Positions 1-12,600 of a stretch of DNA of 64,000 nt are shown one piece after another. The stretch comes from Hirudo medicinalis. Its lineage: Eukaryota; Annelida; Clitellata; Hirudinida; Hirudinidae. Positions within the stretch are counted from its first letter, which is position 1, and each line of letters begins with the position of its first letter. The stretch is from NCBI GenBank assembly GCA_011800805.1, contig MPNW01000240.1:28005-92004 (forward strand), written 5' to 3'. The notes under the pieces were generated by a model, which saw nothing but the letters and a program-made list of their open reading frames with translations, was not told where the DNA came from and made no database searches. The position numbers and the translations under genes were made by a program.

Positions 1-115
1 TGGATGGATGGATGGATGGATGGATGGATGGATGGATGGATGGATGGATGGATGGATGGATGGATGGATGGATGGATGGATGGATGGATGGATGGACGGG
101 TGGATGGATGGATAA
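1..115. repeat. (TGGA)n microsatellite at window edge
   Basis: The first ~115 bases are an almost pure tetranucleotide array TGGA with one late substitution (gacgggtg). It runs off the left edge, so its full length is unknown. A short inverted counterpart, (CATC)n, lies at about 1178-1214. Confidence 0.95.
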
Positions 116-3100
116 AAGAATCAAATCTAACCGAATGAAAGACGATTAAATGAAAGAAAACACGAAGGAAGAATCAAATTTCTGGTTGAGGGATTATAAA
201 TGTCATTCATTAGATGCGAAAAGAGAATTTGTCATTTGTCGAATAAAATAAAAAGCTTCGTTCAGAAAAATAATTCCCAATGCTTCGAATTGAAGTCGAA
301 CTAAGGAGCTTTCCGATGACCTACGAGGGGCATTTTAGCCTGCTTTTTATTCTGACGTTGAAAGCAGCACGAACATTCTTTCACAATTTGAAATCGCATA
401 AATTTATAATTTAAAAACATTATAAGTTTATTCATTAAATTTATACTTTACGAGCTAATTAGTCAAGAAATAAAGAAATAAACACAGAGTCTCCCATCAT
501 AAAATTGAACATCAACTTTTATATAACGACTGGAACGAGCTCCTCATATCCACTTGTTAGTGTGGATATTACTTCCTGTCGCGGTTCATTCGGTTCAACC
601 AAATCCTATCCAAGGAGAGAGGCTTAAGTGGTCATCAAATGATGCGCTAGATAATTGGACTCTCTTTCCCTCAGCCTCTCTTTCTCTCCAAATCTGTCTG
701 GCGTGACCTCTGAACTCTGAGATATCGTTCCCTGAGTTCAATCTCAAGTATCGTGGATAGTTTTTATTGAGAACAATTTGTCCCCGGTTGTGTCTTAGTT
801 CTGCTCTGACTTTGTTACTCATTGTCATCGACGACGACCCCGTCATCACCATCGTCGTCGTCATCATCATCGCCATCATAACAACAACATCACAAACAAA
901 GAGACTGTACGCCGGCTGTTCCCCTTTATTTACGATCGTCATTCTGAGCAAATTGGAGTTTTTCCTTCTCCAGGAACTTCCAGCTAATTGTGTCGGAGTG
1001 AGTGATCGAGGAACAACTCCCCTTTAATCCGAAGGTGCCGTGTTCAAAACCAGGAATGGGGTCCTCTTATTTCGGTTGAGTTTGAAGATGTTGCTTTAAA
1101 AATAAAGAAAATATAATTAATTTAAAATAATTCTGCCATTGTTGATAATAATTATTTATTTTTTTTATAAAAGTATTGTCCATCCATCCATCCATCCATC
1201 CATCCATCCATCCATTCTTCCATTCTTCTGTCGATAGCTTACCATTCATCGTCTAATAGAAGTGGGCGTAACTGTAATTGGGGCTCACGAGAGTGCAATT
1301 CATCAGCTAGCAGAACAATTCATTTCTGTTCACGCTTCATTGAACATGGAAGATATGGTCATCGTTACTCTTATCTGCTTCATCGACACACAAGACTTAC
1401 TTCAAGGGAAACTGCACCTTTCCAGCAACATCTGAGTCATTGTGGTTCATATTTTTGGGTCCCGTTTTTGGAATGGAAACATTTCCGAAACATAAGGATG
1501 GCTTTCAGATGTCCGTGGATGTTCTCAACACAGTTCTAGTAACTTTTTCAAGTAATCTCTGCAGGTCCATCCTGATTGATCTCATAACCTTATACCTGCA
1601 GCCTATATGACCTTATACCTACAGCCTATATGACCTTGTGTATAAAACCTCAGTAATTTCACGTTAACAATTGATAAATAAATATAATAATAGTCTTTCA
1701 CTGGCTTACATTTGTATGGTGGATTGTGTACAAATCAAGGTAAACGAAGCTCAGGGAGTTGAACGAACGATGTTTTGCTGCAAACCTTTGAATGTTTCGC
1801 TTGGTAGACTTTTTTAAAATTAAGATGCATTACTGATCGCTCAATAAGCTTGAAGATGCGTTTGGCCAGAATCACGATGAAACTGAAATAGTAATTGGTT
1901 TTTGTAATGCAGTTTAATTTGCAATAATTTATAAATTAAGACGCCATGATTCGGTAATGTTTTACCAACAAAACTCTGTTAATGAAATCTTTCTTATGAA
2001 GTGAAAAAAGTTTAATACGATCGGTTTCCTTTTCTGACGAATAGAATATAAATCAACGGGAATTAGACCTCGAAGATTTAAAGCATTTTTAGTTATGACT
2101 CTGCTATAACCAACAAGCATTATAACATTTCATTTGAGAAATATTACAAAAATATCCTTATTAATTATCAATTATTATTAATTTGTTGGAACATTAATCT
2201 AAAACATGCCTTGCATTGCCTTAAAAAAAATTTGAGGCCACCTAACGAATGTTTCCTACTCTTGAGAGAATTTTGAAAACCCATTTTTTCATGAGTATAT
2301 TCATCTTAATTAATCTAACAAAGATGCCTCTAAATTTAAACACGACTGTATTGGCATTTTAAGTGGTGGTCCATCCCCAAGAGCATTCGAAAAATGGCAG
2401 ATAGCTAAGTGGTCAATGAGATCACGATAATTCATTCAATACGGAACAAAGATGACTGTAGGAAAATAATTTATAACTCATCAGCTAGCTTTCAGAGATT
2501 CTTTAATAAGGTCATTTATTCCATTTCGGTTTCAGTGAATAAACGTCTGCTCATCGTTATGGTTCTACTAAGTTCCACAATCAAAAGAACTTGCTTATTT
2601 CCTTGGGAATTAAAATTGAAGTGCTCTTTATTTAGGCGATTTTTTAAGTTTGTTGTATTTTTATATAATAATAACTTTTATATTATATCAATATTGCAAT
2701 AAGAAGCTTCAAATGACAAGGGCAGCAAGTTGTAACTCGCTCGAAAGTTTCTGGATACAATTCGAATTCCTTGCCAATTGCTTGCTTGGATTATTTTCAA
2801 TATCTTCAATGAAATCCAACAGGAATTCAGGATTGCAACAGGATATTCATCACTGAGAATTTAGTGAATGTTTCCATAACTGTTTAATATTTTTACCGGT
2901 ATCTTCATGCAGCGATTCAATGCCTTAAGAAATATATTAGTCAAATGATCAGTCCTAATTTGTTACTTCTATTTAATAAAGATATATTAATTTGCTTAAA
3001 AATAATATGAAACCAAATTAAAAATATTTACAATGTCCCCAACAGGAGCCAAACTACACATCCTTGAAATCAACTTTCTGAAATTAAAAACATTGAAGAT

Positions 3101-3600
3101 TAAATTGGTTATTACTGAAATTATCATATAAAATTGTTGTTTACGTAAATAAATTTATTACTGAGCCACGGTAAATAAAATGTTTACCTTTTTAAATGTT
3201 TATGTCAAAACTGTTTAGCATGGACCTGGTTATGAAATAGCATCACTTTTTAAAATGAAAATATAATTTATTAGTTATAAAAATATCGTTTAGGAATAAT
3301 CGTGTCTTTTGCCCATTTATGAGACTCTTCATCGTGGGCCTCTTCCCATAAATGAAGCTAACTTCCTTGGGTCTTAAAATGACGCGATCTGTGAATTAGC
3401 TGAGGTCCTCCCAGTGGAGTTCTTCCATATTTTCCAAACAAGGATGCAGTTCTTTTGGCAGAATGCACCAGCACATTTCCCTACTTTTTTAAGGATCGTG
3501 TTGAATAAATTAGGAGATAGACAGTACCGATAAAAGTTTCAGTTGATTTCAATTCATCTCATTTAATGTTCAATCTTTAATAATTAATTACTCAAAACTT
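116..3600. other. intergenic, no supported gene
   Basis: AT-rich sequence with only short chance reading frames lacking splice context or recognisable protein character. A (GTC/ATC)-rich patch at 820-890 and a (CATC)n run near 1180 are the only structured parts. Confidence 0.6.
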
Positions 3601-3649
3601 TGAAGAGAATGGCAATCTAATATGATGGAATTAGATGGATTTATATAGG

Positions 3650-3910
3650 AAGCGTTATTTGGTGGAATTTGGGTTAGGACTTTGGCCCCTGACTCCCACA
3701 GCCCCCCTGAGTAGATGTTCATCCACAATAAGCCCAAGAAACTTACAAAAACCAACACGAGACACAGGAGAACCAGCGATACAAATAGAGAGGTCATCGA
3801 AGGATACTTTTTTTCTAGTGCCATGGAATATCATATAAACCGTTTTCTTGACATTTAACGACAAGCAATTAGCACCACACCAATCCGCTACTTTTCCAAG
3901 TAACTTCTTT
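3650..3910 (-). pseudogene. LINE reverse-transcriptase remnant
   Basis: On the minus strand the reading frame gives LSLNVKKTVYMIF followed by GFCKFLGLIVDEHL. These are the typical segments of a non-LTR retrotransposon reverse transcriptase after the catalytic core: the 'LNxxKTKYMIF' strand and the 'FLGVxIDExL' motif. Only about 80 codons survive, with no flanking RT motifs, so this is a short fossil. The same 'KFLGVLLDEHL' motif appears in the longer LINE copy at 44.4-46.2 kb, so the two may be the same family in opposite orientation. Confidence 0.7.
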
Positions 3911-4540
3911 TCTTCTTACTCCATCTCTAAATCATGCCAGTAATAGTGACAACCATCAGGATCATAGATGTTGAACTTTGTTTCGTCTAGAATAATTACT
4001 GACTTCTGTAAAGTCTCCATAATCAACCATATGTTTTGTCCATTCCAGCTGTCTATCCTCTTTCATGAGGTATGTGAGTTTTTAACGGCATTGATATTAA
4101 TTATGCAAAAACGTGAAACCGCTCTTAAAGATATGAACAAATTGGCACATCGATTTGCATTTCTTGTCAAAATATGTAATAAATTCGATTCGTCTTTAAC
4201 TTTATTACAAGATTTCGTAATGATATTTAAATTATATGACAATATAATTTTTTTTTAATTTGAGGCTATAAAATTCATATTTAAGAAAGTTATGCGAAAA
4301 AATGTGGCGTTCTTAAAGATATATCCTCCCTCTTCATCTTCCAATAGTTTTAATTTTTATGTACCTAAGCAAATATAAAAATTGTTGGCGTTTTTATTAA
4401 TAGCTTTATAAAAATTTCAATTCGTTATAAATATCACAATTCCTCACTGGGCATGTTTGGCCATATTTGTTTACATTCTTAAAGGGCGGCTGTCTGTTTC
4501 TGTTCAAATCCGTCCTTCTAAGCGACACTTAAAAAACAAG

Positions 4541-6654
4541 ATGGATATTCAGTTCCTCCGAAACGCTTACCGTTGGGAAGACTTAGTCGGAAACCGTGAG
4601 TGTTATATCTGTTAAGAAATGCTCAGTTTTGAGTAGCTTGCCAACTTTGGAACAGGGAATTCCGGGCCACTACTCAAATAAGTTCAGGAGTATGGCGCCC
4701 AAATTTAATATTATCATATTGTTATCGGAACTTTTAAAAACATTTCAATAAAAGCCGTTTAAATTTAAAAAAGTCAATTATATTAATTATCAATAATAGA
4801 CTCACTCACATTAAGTAATATTCGTTATCAATACTCAACTCTTTCAATAATGGCTTTATATCCCCAGAAAATGATGATAGTATTTGGGCTTTTGAAGCCT
4901 CTATGGAGCTCGATTTGCCAAACCAAGAGCAAAATTTGTCAGGGCTTCGAGATTTAATCAACAATTGCTTGAGCAATCCTAACATGGTAAAGTTGTACTT
5001 AATTCAATTGATGCAAAGCACAATCATTAGTAAAGACATAATTGCAGCTTACAATCGTTTCAAATACTTAATTATTACAAGAGTTTATTTTTCCAAATTT
5101 TTATTAGTGGTATTAAGGGCCTGAGGGTCCTTCTGTTTGTGAAAAGGAATAAAAAAAATAATCAACATAGTAAACAATATCAAAACAAGATTGTAAATAA
5201 TTTTGAGTCTTAGTATTATTCCATGCCAAAGGTTGAACATCATGACGATGTACAGTTAATACATGCAAAGGCTTTAGCCAAGTTTGGCAATGTTGGTGAG
5301 GCTATAAGAATTTTCCAAAGAATAAGTCTCCCAGACTTGCCAGGAGGATTAAGAAAGACTGCACTCATACTAGAAATGTTGTACATTCAGGGTGAGGTTA
5401 CATCTGTTCATTTACTGACACTTGTAATGTTTAAATCTTAACATTTATGAGCGTTGCTTTCACAATTGTTAATTACTTGTCCAATTTTAATTTCATTGTT
5501 TCTAAAAACCATTTCACAGCTCAATATTACAAGAGAAATTTGTTAGATGGCTTTAACAGCACGTCTGCTGCATGGCATTTTGTGTACAAAGTTATTAAAA
5601 ATCTGTACTCGAGAGCTTCTCTTCTCTCTGATCATGCACTTTACATGTGTTTGAATAATACAGTGGACCCAAGTTATGTTTTTAAAGATTCTGCTTCAAA
5701 GACAGAAGTACAAACATTAATCAGGTTTGAATAACCAAATTAAAACTGCTCCCAAGAATTTTATTATAGTGAAGTTTTAATTTTTAGTGAAAGAGAAGCA
5801 GAATTGGTCAATAACCCCCCATCACCGGACGCTCTGGAGGCAATACTACAGGAGTATATTAATGCAGGAGGAGAAGATAATCAAGGTTTGGAAGAACTAT
5901 TTGGAAATGGAATGCTAAACCCACTGGATGGGCTCATGGATGAGAATGGACCAGTGGTACAAAATGGTCTTGAGGTTGAAAATGGGATGCTAAACCTAAT
6001 GGATGGGTTGGAGGCTGAAAATGGAGTTTTACAACAAAATCCCTTGCCAGTTGTGGAACCTTTTGAAAATTTTGATTTACCGAATCTGGACCCCAACCAT
6101 CAAGATTTTCTCATGCAAAACTGGTTTGTTGAATTTTGTCAGGAATTATTCAGCATCACTCACAATGATGTCAACATCGTGGATGCATCCAGTGGCTTGA
6201 AACAAAAGGTGAGGTTAAAGTCCACATCTAGCATCATTTGGATCAACTGAACTTTTACTTTCAAGTTTCTTGATGGCTTCCACATCATACTGGGTGTTGG
6301 ACTTCAATATAGCCAGCTAACTTGGGATTCCATAATCACACATGTCAGTGGCTCAACTGTGCCTAGCCTTATTCCAAGGCCTGGAGAAGTTGCCATTAAG
6401 AATTTTGGTGATCATGAGGTGCAGTTATTCTAAGCTTTTTTTTTTTTACAGAGAATTATTTCCAAAATTAGTTTTTGTTTTTCTAGAGTTCCATGTTTAT
6501 CAATGAATCCTGCTTCCTCGAAATCATCATGAAGATGCTCATGATGTACGAGCCAAGGCAGAGTGACACAGAGGATGTGGAGCAGAATGACGACATGGAG
6601 CTCGATTCCGATGAGTCACTTTCCAGCATGAATTCAGAGCTTGCTGATGATTGA
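4541..6654 (+). CDS. unrecognised acidic protein with TPR-like segment
   Basis: Seven-exon model: 4541-4595, 4868-4986, 5214-5391, 5520-5724, 5788-6208, 6266-6418, 6487-6654. All junctions are GT-AG and keep phase, giving 432 residues. I do not recognise the family. Exon 3 contains ALAKFGNVGEAIRIFQRI, which fits a TPR-type helix pair (A..G...EAI..F); a helical region continues through exon 4. Exon 5 is acidic and contains a tandem duplication (NGMLNPLDGL... then NGMLNLMDGL...). The C-terminus is strongly acidic and serine-rich, ending SSMNSELADD. There is no signal peptide or membrane segment, so a cytoplasmic or nuclear protein is likely. The start is the first ATG before a good donor (AACCgtgagt). 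The least certain junction is exon 2 to 3, where reading through the donor at 4987 also stays open for 138 bases. Confidence 0.72.
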
Positions 6655-9640
6655 ATAATTTTGAAAGTTAACCACTGATCATGAGTCATAGGATTTCAGA
6701 AGTAGCATCAATTTCTAGGTTGTTTAAATCACAATTTGTTTTCTTTGGCTTTCCGTCTCCTCGTTTAAATCTGTCATGAGACGAGATAATAATTTAGTTT
6801 TTGTTTTATTTTATTTTTTAATTAATATATTACGATAAATATTGATATTGTTGTTGAATGACTGATGAGGCAGAGGCAAAATTGATACAACTGCATCACA
6901 TAACCCCTCATTGTTTTGCCACGAGTTATTTTGAAAAGTCTTAAAGCGGATGTCACGCTGATGGTCAGGATATGGTTCTTTGACTAATTAATGCTTTGGT
7001 AAGATTTTTTTGCAAGATTTTACAAACAGTCTGGAGACTCAGCATGATCATAGCCATATTTATGCCAATAATAATGAGGTAATGTTATTTAAAATAATTT
7101 TAAAGATAAAATGAAATAATTTATTTATGTTTCATTATCAAAACTCTCTTTCCTTTATCTTTTTATAAAGCTTGTTACATTTGGTATTCTTTTCTGACTA
7201 ATAAGTAGCAAATTCACATGAAAATAAATTAAGTGACTATTATTATCATAATATATTTTTAAACAAGTATTACACAGAAAGCTTCATCAATTTTTTGCTA
7301 TTTATTTGTTCAAACGATGATTTGGTTAATCCAGTGGTTCGGGAAATCGAGTGGTGAAAGCCATGAAGAGTCTCCAGACTTGGTTTGCTAAATATTGAAC
7401 AAGTGGAATGATAAATTGAATCTCTCCAAACCACCCATAATTTACAAGAATATTGTTAAGCTAGCTTTTGTCATGGGCAAACCCTCCAACAACTTGAAGA
7501 GATGATCTTTTTTCTTGCTTTTAGCCAAAAGTAAGGGTGGGCTTTGTCAAATGACGCCCCTGATGTTCCTCGCGTCACGAAAGTGAAGTCGACCACAAAA
7601 GTCATCCAGGGATGACCATCAAGTTAGTCAAGACAATAATTTGCAGTTGGAATGATGATTTAATTTAATGTCATGTTTTTGATTTCAGCCCAAACTCAAG
7701 GAGAGATGAGTGTTTGGTTCATGCTTTCAAACTTACTCTCCAGCGTAAGGCTTGTAGACCGACCGGCTTGCCTGGAAGATAAAATTTGGAAAATAAGAGT
7801 AAAAATATCTAATTATAATACCCAATCTAAATAACAAATAAGAAATGTTTTTTAAGACCTGCTTCGTTGCTCAAACACGATACGAATGATTGAATGCTTC
7901 CGACACGGTAGAGTTTGTCCACACAGATCCAAGCGGGTGGTTGCGATGGTTTCACCTAGAAACGATCCCTGATTTCCTTTCTAAGTTCCTTTTGAATAAT
8001 AAATTAAATTTAGTAACAAGTAATTTACAAGCATTCATATTTTACATTTTTATTTAATTACGAATTTGTATGATTAAAATACAACATAATGTCAAATTAA
8101 GAGACTGCAAGTGTCAGACAACTTAGTGCCAGACATACAGAACAGACTCAAGGTCGGGTGTTCAGGATCCTTCTCTTTCATTTCAACTTTCAAATCGACA
8201 TTGTTGGTCTGCTGGATGGAATGGCTTAGTTGGGCAATTCAATTGACAAGTGAACAAAAATGCACTAAATAAACTTAAACAATATAAATGTCTTACGCCA
8301 ACGTGCGGACTGAAGACTTTCAACGAAAGTTGTTTGTTGTCGTTGACACGATTGTTAGTGGTAGTTGTGGCCGTAATGGTAGTTGCTGCAGACGGAAATA
8401 CTGCGACAGAGCCTGTTAGGAGTGAATCCTGGGATGAACATTACAACTTAAACTTAAGCTTATGTTCCTGGTTGCAGTCACAAAGCACTCCCCTAGGTTT
8501 CATTACATTCTTTATTACATAATAGGCATCTATTAATTTCACAAAGGAAAGAGTAATCACTGCTCATCCAAAACACAAACCGAGTAATATTGGTGAATGA
8601 TGGTGGAGGCAATGTTCCAAGCCAAATACGTCCACCTGTTGACGTGCACTTGACATAAATTGTGAGTTGGGCGAGACCAGGTTTTATGTTGCGGATTGGT
8701 TTATGGGCTCATGGTTGTATTCTACCGCCATCTGCAACGACGATTCATGATTTCTAACTGGCAAAATACTTTTACAAAGTTTGTAGGATCGCGCATCCAT
8801 CATAATCACGTGCTGACCCTAACCCTGTCAACGATGACTTACCAGGCGCGCATCCTTTGTTTGTGGACATCCTCCTTTGTCCTGACTGGCTATTTAAGAA
8901 GCTACGTCGCTAAGCTGCTACTCCAGCAGTTATGTTGTCAGTCGGAGCATTGTTGCAGTTGTAAATAAACTTTGTAGCGAATTCGTTTTCGTCGTCAATG
9001 CCGCTGCCGCTACAAGTTATTCAACCAGAAATTAAAAACCTATAAATATTGAATACAAATCTGTAACAATTAATGTAAAACAAATAAATTGAGCAAAGAG
9101 TGTTGTTGCTGGTAAAGTTATATCAAAAATGACGTGCTAGGATTTGGAAAATCATGGCGATGTTTCTCTATCACCTGCAACAAAAACATTTCAAAGGACA
9201 ACTACTTCCAACTGAAAGGCAATTGAAAATTTTGAAGGACTTTCAGTTTGAATTAAGTTTCATTGAGTGCGTAAAAAGTATTTGATATCAGAACTCCCTT
9301 CTCAACTCCTCGAGACTAAAAAAACAAATATTTTTGATCACCCTGATTACAGTTGGTCAGTTTTGTTATGATCACATTTTTCAGACATTGTTGCTTATAG
9401 TGAGTTGTTAATGAAGAAGATTCAATAGCATCAAGAAAATTCAATTTGCAAATTAATTTATTCATTAAGTCAGACAAAACAATTTAAGCAAATTAATCGG
9501 TGATCTTTCCTCGGATGATCATCAGTCTTTGTCTTTTGCTTCTCCTGATCTCTTCAAGGTTTTCCATAAATTGAGAGACAAATATAAGTTATAGAAATAC
9601 AAAAATATTTGCTTAAATTATTTCGAGTACATGTTCAAAT
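6655..9640. other. intergenic, no supported gene
   Basis: Between two convergent genes. AT-rich with chance frames only. An open frame at 8250-8522 contains a hydrophobic stretch (LLVVVVAVMVVAADG) resembling a signal peptide, but no splice partner or homology is visible, so it is not called. No repeats of note. Confidence 0.5.
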
Positions 9641-9641
9641 C

Positions 9642-9647
9642 TTTATT
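9642..9647 (-). terminator. AATAAA polyadenylation signal of the macroglobulin-like gene
   Basis: tttatt on the plus strand reads AATAAA on the minus strand, 38 bases beyond the proposed stop codon at 9685-9687. The spacing suits a short 3' UTR and supports the chosen last exon. A second AATAAA lies further down near 9458-9463. Confidence 0.55.
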
Positions 9648-9684
9648 ACATAAGTAACACTTATTAATAATCATTAACGAATAA

Positions 9685-12600
9685 TCACAATGACAAATGT
9701 TCATTGCTCATCTTGAAGGCAATCCAAGCCAAGAGGATGAGAATTGCGAAACATGCTATGCTCCTTGCGAAACTGATCCACTTGTGCATCAAACTTGTGC
9801 ACTTCATCCTCATCAGACACACTTGGGCGACATGTGGAGTTGCACATTGTTTCTGGAGCAGTCGTACTTGTTACTGCCGATGTGGTGTCAGGACGACCAT
9901 CTGCAGCGACAGTAAATGTGTTTTTAGCTAAAAATATTTTTTGCAAAGTTATTCATTATGCTTTTCAATGGCTCCACTGATTACAGGTAACGCAGAAATA
10001 CTAACCTTTTCATATTATCAAGAACAAATTAAAGATCCTAGTTGCGATCGTTATTGCTGTTAAAATTTACTTAATAAAAATAGTAAATTATAAATTTATT
10101 ATTATTTTCATAAAATGGCTTTAAGAAAATTTACCATAACAATGAATTTGTCTATATTGCAGGTGAAGAACTCTGTTGATTCTGAGTTGATTTTCTGAAA
10201 GCAGTCATTCTTTAGAATAGAGATTCCTGGTGATGTTTTAAGGTATCTGCTCCAGGGTTCCAGCAGATGCAATTTTCCGCTGCAGTAATAATCCATGTTC
10301 TGAATGAAATATTTGTTATTAAGAAATAGCTGAAAGTTAGCGCTAAAGTATTTAATGATGTGTGCATGTGCATTAGTAAAAATTTACTTACGTGTGCATG
10401 TGCATTAGTAGAAATGCAATTTGACGACTCACGTAGAGTTTCTCCTGGAATTCATTAAGTTTCTTTAAAGTTATTAAACCTTTCCCACCTCCGTGGATGT
10501 TGTAGTATGCCATTCTCTTTAAAAAATAAATTATGTAAATTCCATTCAATTTTTAAATAAAATTACAATTTGATTGATTTAAATGCTTTTGAGTCAAATA
10601 TTTCACATAAAATTTTCAAGCACATGTGACACATATATAAAGATATCGAAATTCCAACATTCAAACAAAAATTATGAATATACTCAAACCGAACATAATT
10701 CCACTATCTCTGCATTAATACCTCTTCTTCCGCGTGTATCCAACTTAGACGCTGATCCCTTAGAGTGGAGTTTGGGGAGATCATCACTTTGTCCTCTGTT
10801 ATTCTTATCTGATCCATGATCTTCTCCTCATTGTTCGAACAAGTTACTGTTATTTTCACAGAATTTGGGAGAATTGGCGGATGAAGGATTGAAGAGCCAT
10901 TCAGGAAAATCTGCAATTATTTTTAAAGTTGTCGATTGTTTCTTGTTGTTAATGTTTGATATGCAGTAATCTATGGCATAACACACGATCTACTAACAAT
11001 TTAATAATGTGGCTCCAAGGGAACTTTCTTCTTCATTATCATCGACCACTTGTATTTCTTGTTTGTCCTCTTGAATTGCCGAAACTTCTTGATTTTCATC
11101 TACATTAAAAAATTGGGTACATGTCAATTTTAATCAACTTGGTTCAAATGTTTTAAAAAAATGTTTTATTTTAAAGTACCGGAGTTGGACTTTTCGATTG
11201 GGTTTGTGATGTTCTTTGGAACGTCAAGATCGAGGACTTGTTCTCCTTTGAAATTGTCGAGCAACAAACTTTCTGAAGGCACCACTTTGTATCCTTGGTA
11301 CTGCAATCAACATTTGATTTGTAAATTGTAAATTTGTAAATTTAATTTGATTATCGAATTAAGTGATGGTGAAAACAACAATCGTTATGTATCACACTCG
11401 CAACCAAACCATCACAAAACGTTCTTTGGAGGCGGCGCTACATAAATGATCTAAGCGCCATATAAATGCATTAATTATAATACCTACATAAATGTAATAA
11501 TAATAATAATTGTACCTGCACGGGTTCATCCACTACCACAATGCCCTTCCCAGGTTTGACACCAAACGCACCGAAAGTATAAAGTTTTTCTTCCACAGGA
11601 TGAACCAAATGAAGTTTTTCTTTGCCTGATGGTCTAAAATTGACATTTTAATGATGAAAATGTCATAATTCCATCCAACATTTTTATAATGTATGTAATT
11701 GTAACTCCATCCAATCAACCAACTGACAAGAATAACCTACCCAATGGTGACATTTAGCCTCCAAAGATTCGAATTAAATTCTTCAATGCAGTCCAAACTC
11801 GAAAGTTCAATGTTCTCTAAGGACCCGTTTTGGCGAGCAGGAGTTGGCCATGGTTTGCCTAAAATAGATCTTTCATATTAGAAATAAAATTATTACAACC
11901 TTACAATATTAAATACTTTGATTAATAATTGTATTACACTTAAAAATAAATTTCTACTTTAGATTTATTTTTGAATGTGTGATGGACAATTCAAATGGAC
12001 TTACTCGGATCTGTGTACACGAGTCCATCGGTGAGAAGGATACTTTCTGCTTCCTACGAAATAAAAGCACTTTTTAGTGGTTGTGTGAAATGAATAAAAA
12101 TGTATTTCACTGTAGAAGAATCAATTCACATTAAGAACTCTGTAGGAGTCAGGAGCCAACGACGATAAAGTTGAGAGCATTTGACCAAACTCGTCGATGG
12201 TTCTTGAGAAGTGAGTTGATTGCAATTTACGAAGGTATCGCAACATCTTCTTGTAAGCCTTTAAATTATAAATATCAACAAAATGGGTTTACACTTTTTT
12301 AAATTAATTAATTTATAATATCCAAACTAACCAAAATTTTACGGAGTTCCTGTTCTTTTGGCTCGAAAGCGACGAGATTGGAAACAGTCAGCAGATAAAC
12401 ATTGGTGAATGGTTCTGCTTTGACAACGAACTCAATAATTTCTCCTGGTAGGGAAACTTCTGACTTTATCAACAGCTCCAACTAAATTTAAAACATTTGA
12501 TATTTAACATAAAATATTTTTATATTTATTTAAGATTGTCATTATACGAATGACATTTTATACTCACTGGACTTTCCTGCTTTTGTTTAACAACAAATCG

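Noticed and set aside
8250..8522. Open frame with a Val-rich hydrophobic stretch resembling a signal peptide
   Set aside because: The hydrophobic core is preceded by ~30 polar residues, there is no splice partner, and no family resemblance is seen.
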